Shown piece after piece: positions 15,546-16,313 of a DNA stretch of 16,313 bases. Origin of the DNA: an uncultured Clostridium sp. (GTDB lineage: Bacteria; Bacillota; Clostridia; Lachnospirales; Lachnospiraceae). Numbering within the stretch: the stretch's first letter is position 1; the number at the start of each line of letters is the position of its first letter. The notes under the pieces were generated by a model, which had not been told where the DNA came from, did no database searches, and was given only the letters and a program-made list of their open reading frames with translations. The translations under genes and the position numbers were made by a program. Where the stretch lies: contig CABQJA010000037.1 of assembly GCA_902464345.1 (NCBI GenBank), positions 1-16,313 of the forward strand, in the 5' to 3' direction.

Positions 15546-16313
15546 CTACAATACAAAGTAGCAGACAACGGATGCAACACCTACAATCAGACAGTAGATG
15601 GAAAATACGGTAAATTTATTCTTCTTTACTACTAACAACATTGCCTTAATACATAAATAGCCTACAACTCCGGCAACGATCATTCCTGCCAGATAGTTCC
15701 AGATCAGACCACCCGAAAACTCTGCTGTCGTAAAATCCTTCAGCTGTAACACCATAGCCCCGAGAATAGCCGGTATAGACATAATAAAGGAATACTTGAC
15801 TGCGAACTCCCGATTAAAGCCCCGGATCAGGCAGGCTGTAATCGTGGTACCGGACCGGGATAAACCCGGCAGCGTTGCAACGCCCTGTGCCAGTCCAAGA
15901 ATAACTGCATCTTTATAGCTTGCTGTTTCTTCTGTCTTTTTTCCAATTTTAATATGATCTGCCATAAACAGAATGATTGCGGTCAGGATCAGGCAGATAC
16001 CCGGCAGGATCAGATAATCCGAAGCCGAACCAATAATCTTTTCCAATAGGACGCCCATAATTCCGGTCGGTATCGTACTGATAATGATCATAAGCACGAA
16101 TCTGCGATATGTACTGGTGATCACCGGCCGATATGCATGTTTTTCTTCCTTCTTCCGGAATAGATTTGCGATCCAGATTCCTGCGTTGCAGATCCATAGT
16201 CCTACCATACAGCAGCCATTGACGAACAGTTCCTTAATATCTTTCCAGTATACAAAGCAGATAGCCACCAATGTCGCTGCATGCAGTAATACATCATACA
16301 ATAATCCTGTGTC
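15546..16313 (-). CDS. uppP: Undecaprenyl-diphosphate phosphatase, 5' end outside the window
   Basis: UppP (BacA family) removes a phosphate from undecaprenyl diphosphate to recycle the lipid carrier for cell wall synthesis. It also confers some bacitracin resistance. The frame is open to the right edge, where it reads DTGLLYDVLLHAATLVAI, so the visible 255 residues lack only the first few dozen, including the expected EGLTEFLPVSSSGH motif. The second active-site motif is present as PGLSRSGTTITACLIRG, with the catalytic arginine and serines. The remainder is a series of hydrophobic helices ending in CYFVL. A candidate start near 16301 is only a TTG inside the conserved region and should not be used. 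The stop is 67 bases before the ftsK ATG, with no terminator in between. Confidence 0.95.
   Translation of the reverse strand, partial: DTGLLYDVLLHAATLVAICFVYWKDIKELFVNGCCMVGLWICNAGIWIANLFRKKEEKHAYRPVITSTYRRFVLMIIISTIPTGIMGVLLEKIIGSASDYLILPGICLILTAIILFMADHIKIGKKTEETASYKDAVILGLAQGVATLPGLSRSGTTITACLIRGFNREFAVKYSFIMSIPAILGAMVLQLKDFTTAEFSGGLIWNYLAGMIVAGVVGYLCIKAMLLVVKKNKFTVFSIYCLIVGVASVVCYFVL

Overview
The window reads as a stretch of chromosomal core genome from a Gram-positive anaerobe of the Clostridia, most likely Lachnospiraceae-like. This is inference from gene content and protein style: an SMC-kleisin subunit (ScpA), a FtsK/SpoIIIE translocase, a DacF-type carboxypeptidase beside deoB and pdp, Fhs plus FolD plus a formate channel, and strong AGGAGG-type ribosome binding sites. 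All fourteen genes lie on the minus strand, so transcription runs from high to low coordinates. I see no convincing plus-strand gene, tRNA, rRNA, insertion sequence, prophage or CRISPR array. No gap between genes exceeds about 100 bases.

Right-hand block (16313 down to 6170), in transcription order: uppP (undecaprenyl-diphosphate phosphatase, 5' end outside the window), ftsK/spoIIIE, fhs (formate-THF ligase), folD, rimO, pgsA, a FocA-family formate/nitrite channel, and an AroG-type DAHP synthase. A well-formed promoter (TTGACA, 17-base spacer, TAGGAT) lies between ftsK and fhs. From fhs onward the genes are 14 to 47 bases apart or overlap, consistent with one operon ending at a strong intrinsic terminator at 6106-6151. 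The metabolic core is one-carbon chemistry: the channel moves formate, Fhs activates it onto tetrahydrofolate, and FolD converts it to methenyl- and methylene-THF.

Middle block (6073 down to 294): an AEC-family permease, deoB, a pyrimidine-nucleoside phosphorylase, a DacF-like D-Ala-D-Ala carboxypeptidase and a membrane-anchored metallophosphoesterase. DeoB and the phosphorylase form a nucleoside salvage pair: nucleosides give (deoxy)ribose-1-phosphate, which becomes the 5-phosphate for central metabolism. They overlap by 17 bases.

Left edge (228 down to 1): the first 76 codons of scpA, driven by its own near-consensus promoter (TTGTCA, 17, TATAAT) placed just after the phosphoesterase stop codon.

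Several start codons were moved from the longest open frame to one with a properly spaced Shine-Dalgarno sequence (phosphoesterase, dacF, pdp, deoB, pgsA, ftsK). The window looks like ordinary housekeeping sequence. I found no convincing undescribed system; the most notable points are the formate module, a duplicated IHEITM peptide in the FtsK linker, and a phosphoesterase whose membrane orientation depends on the start codon chosen.
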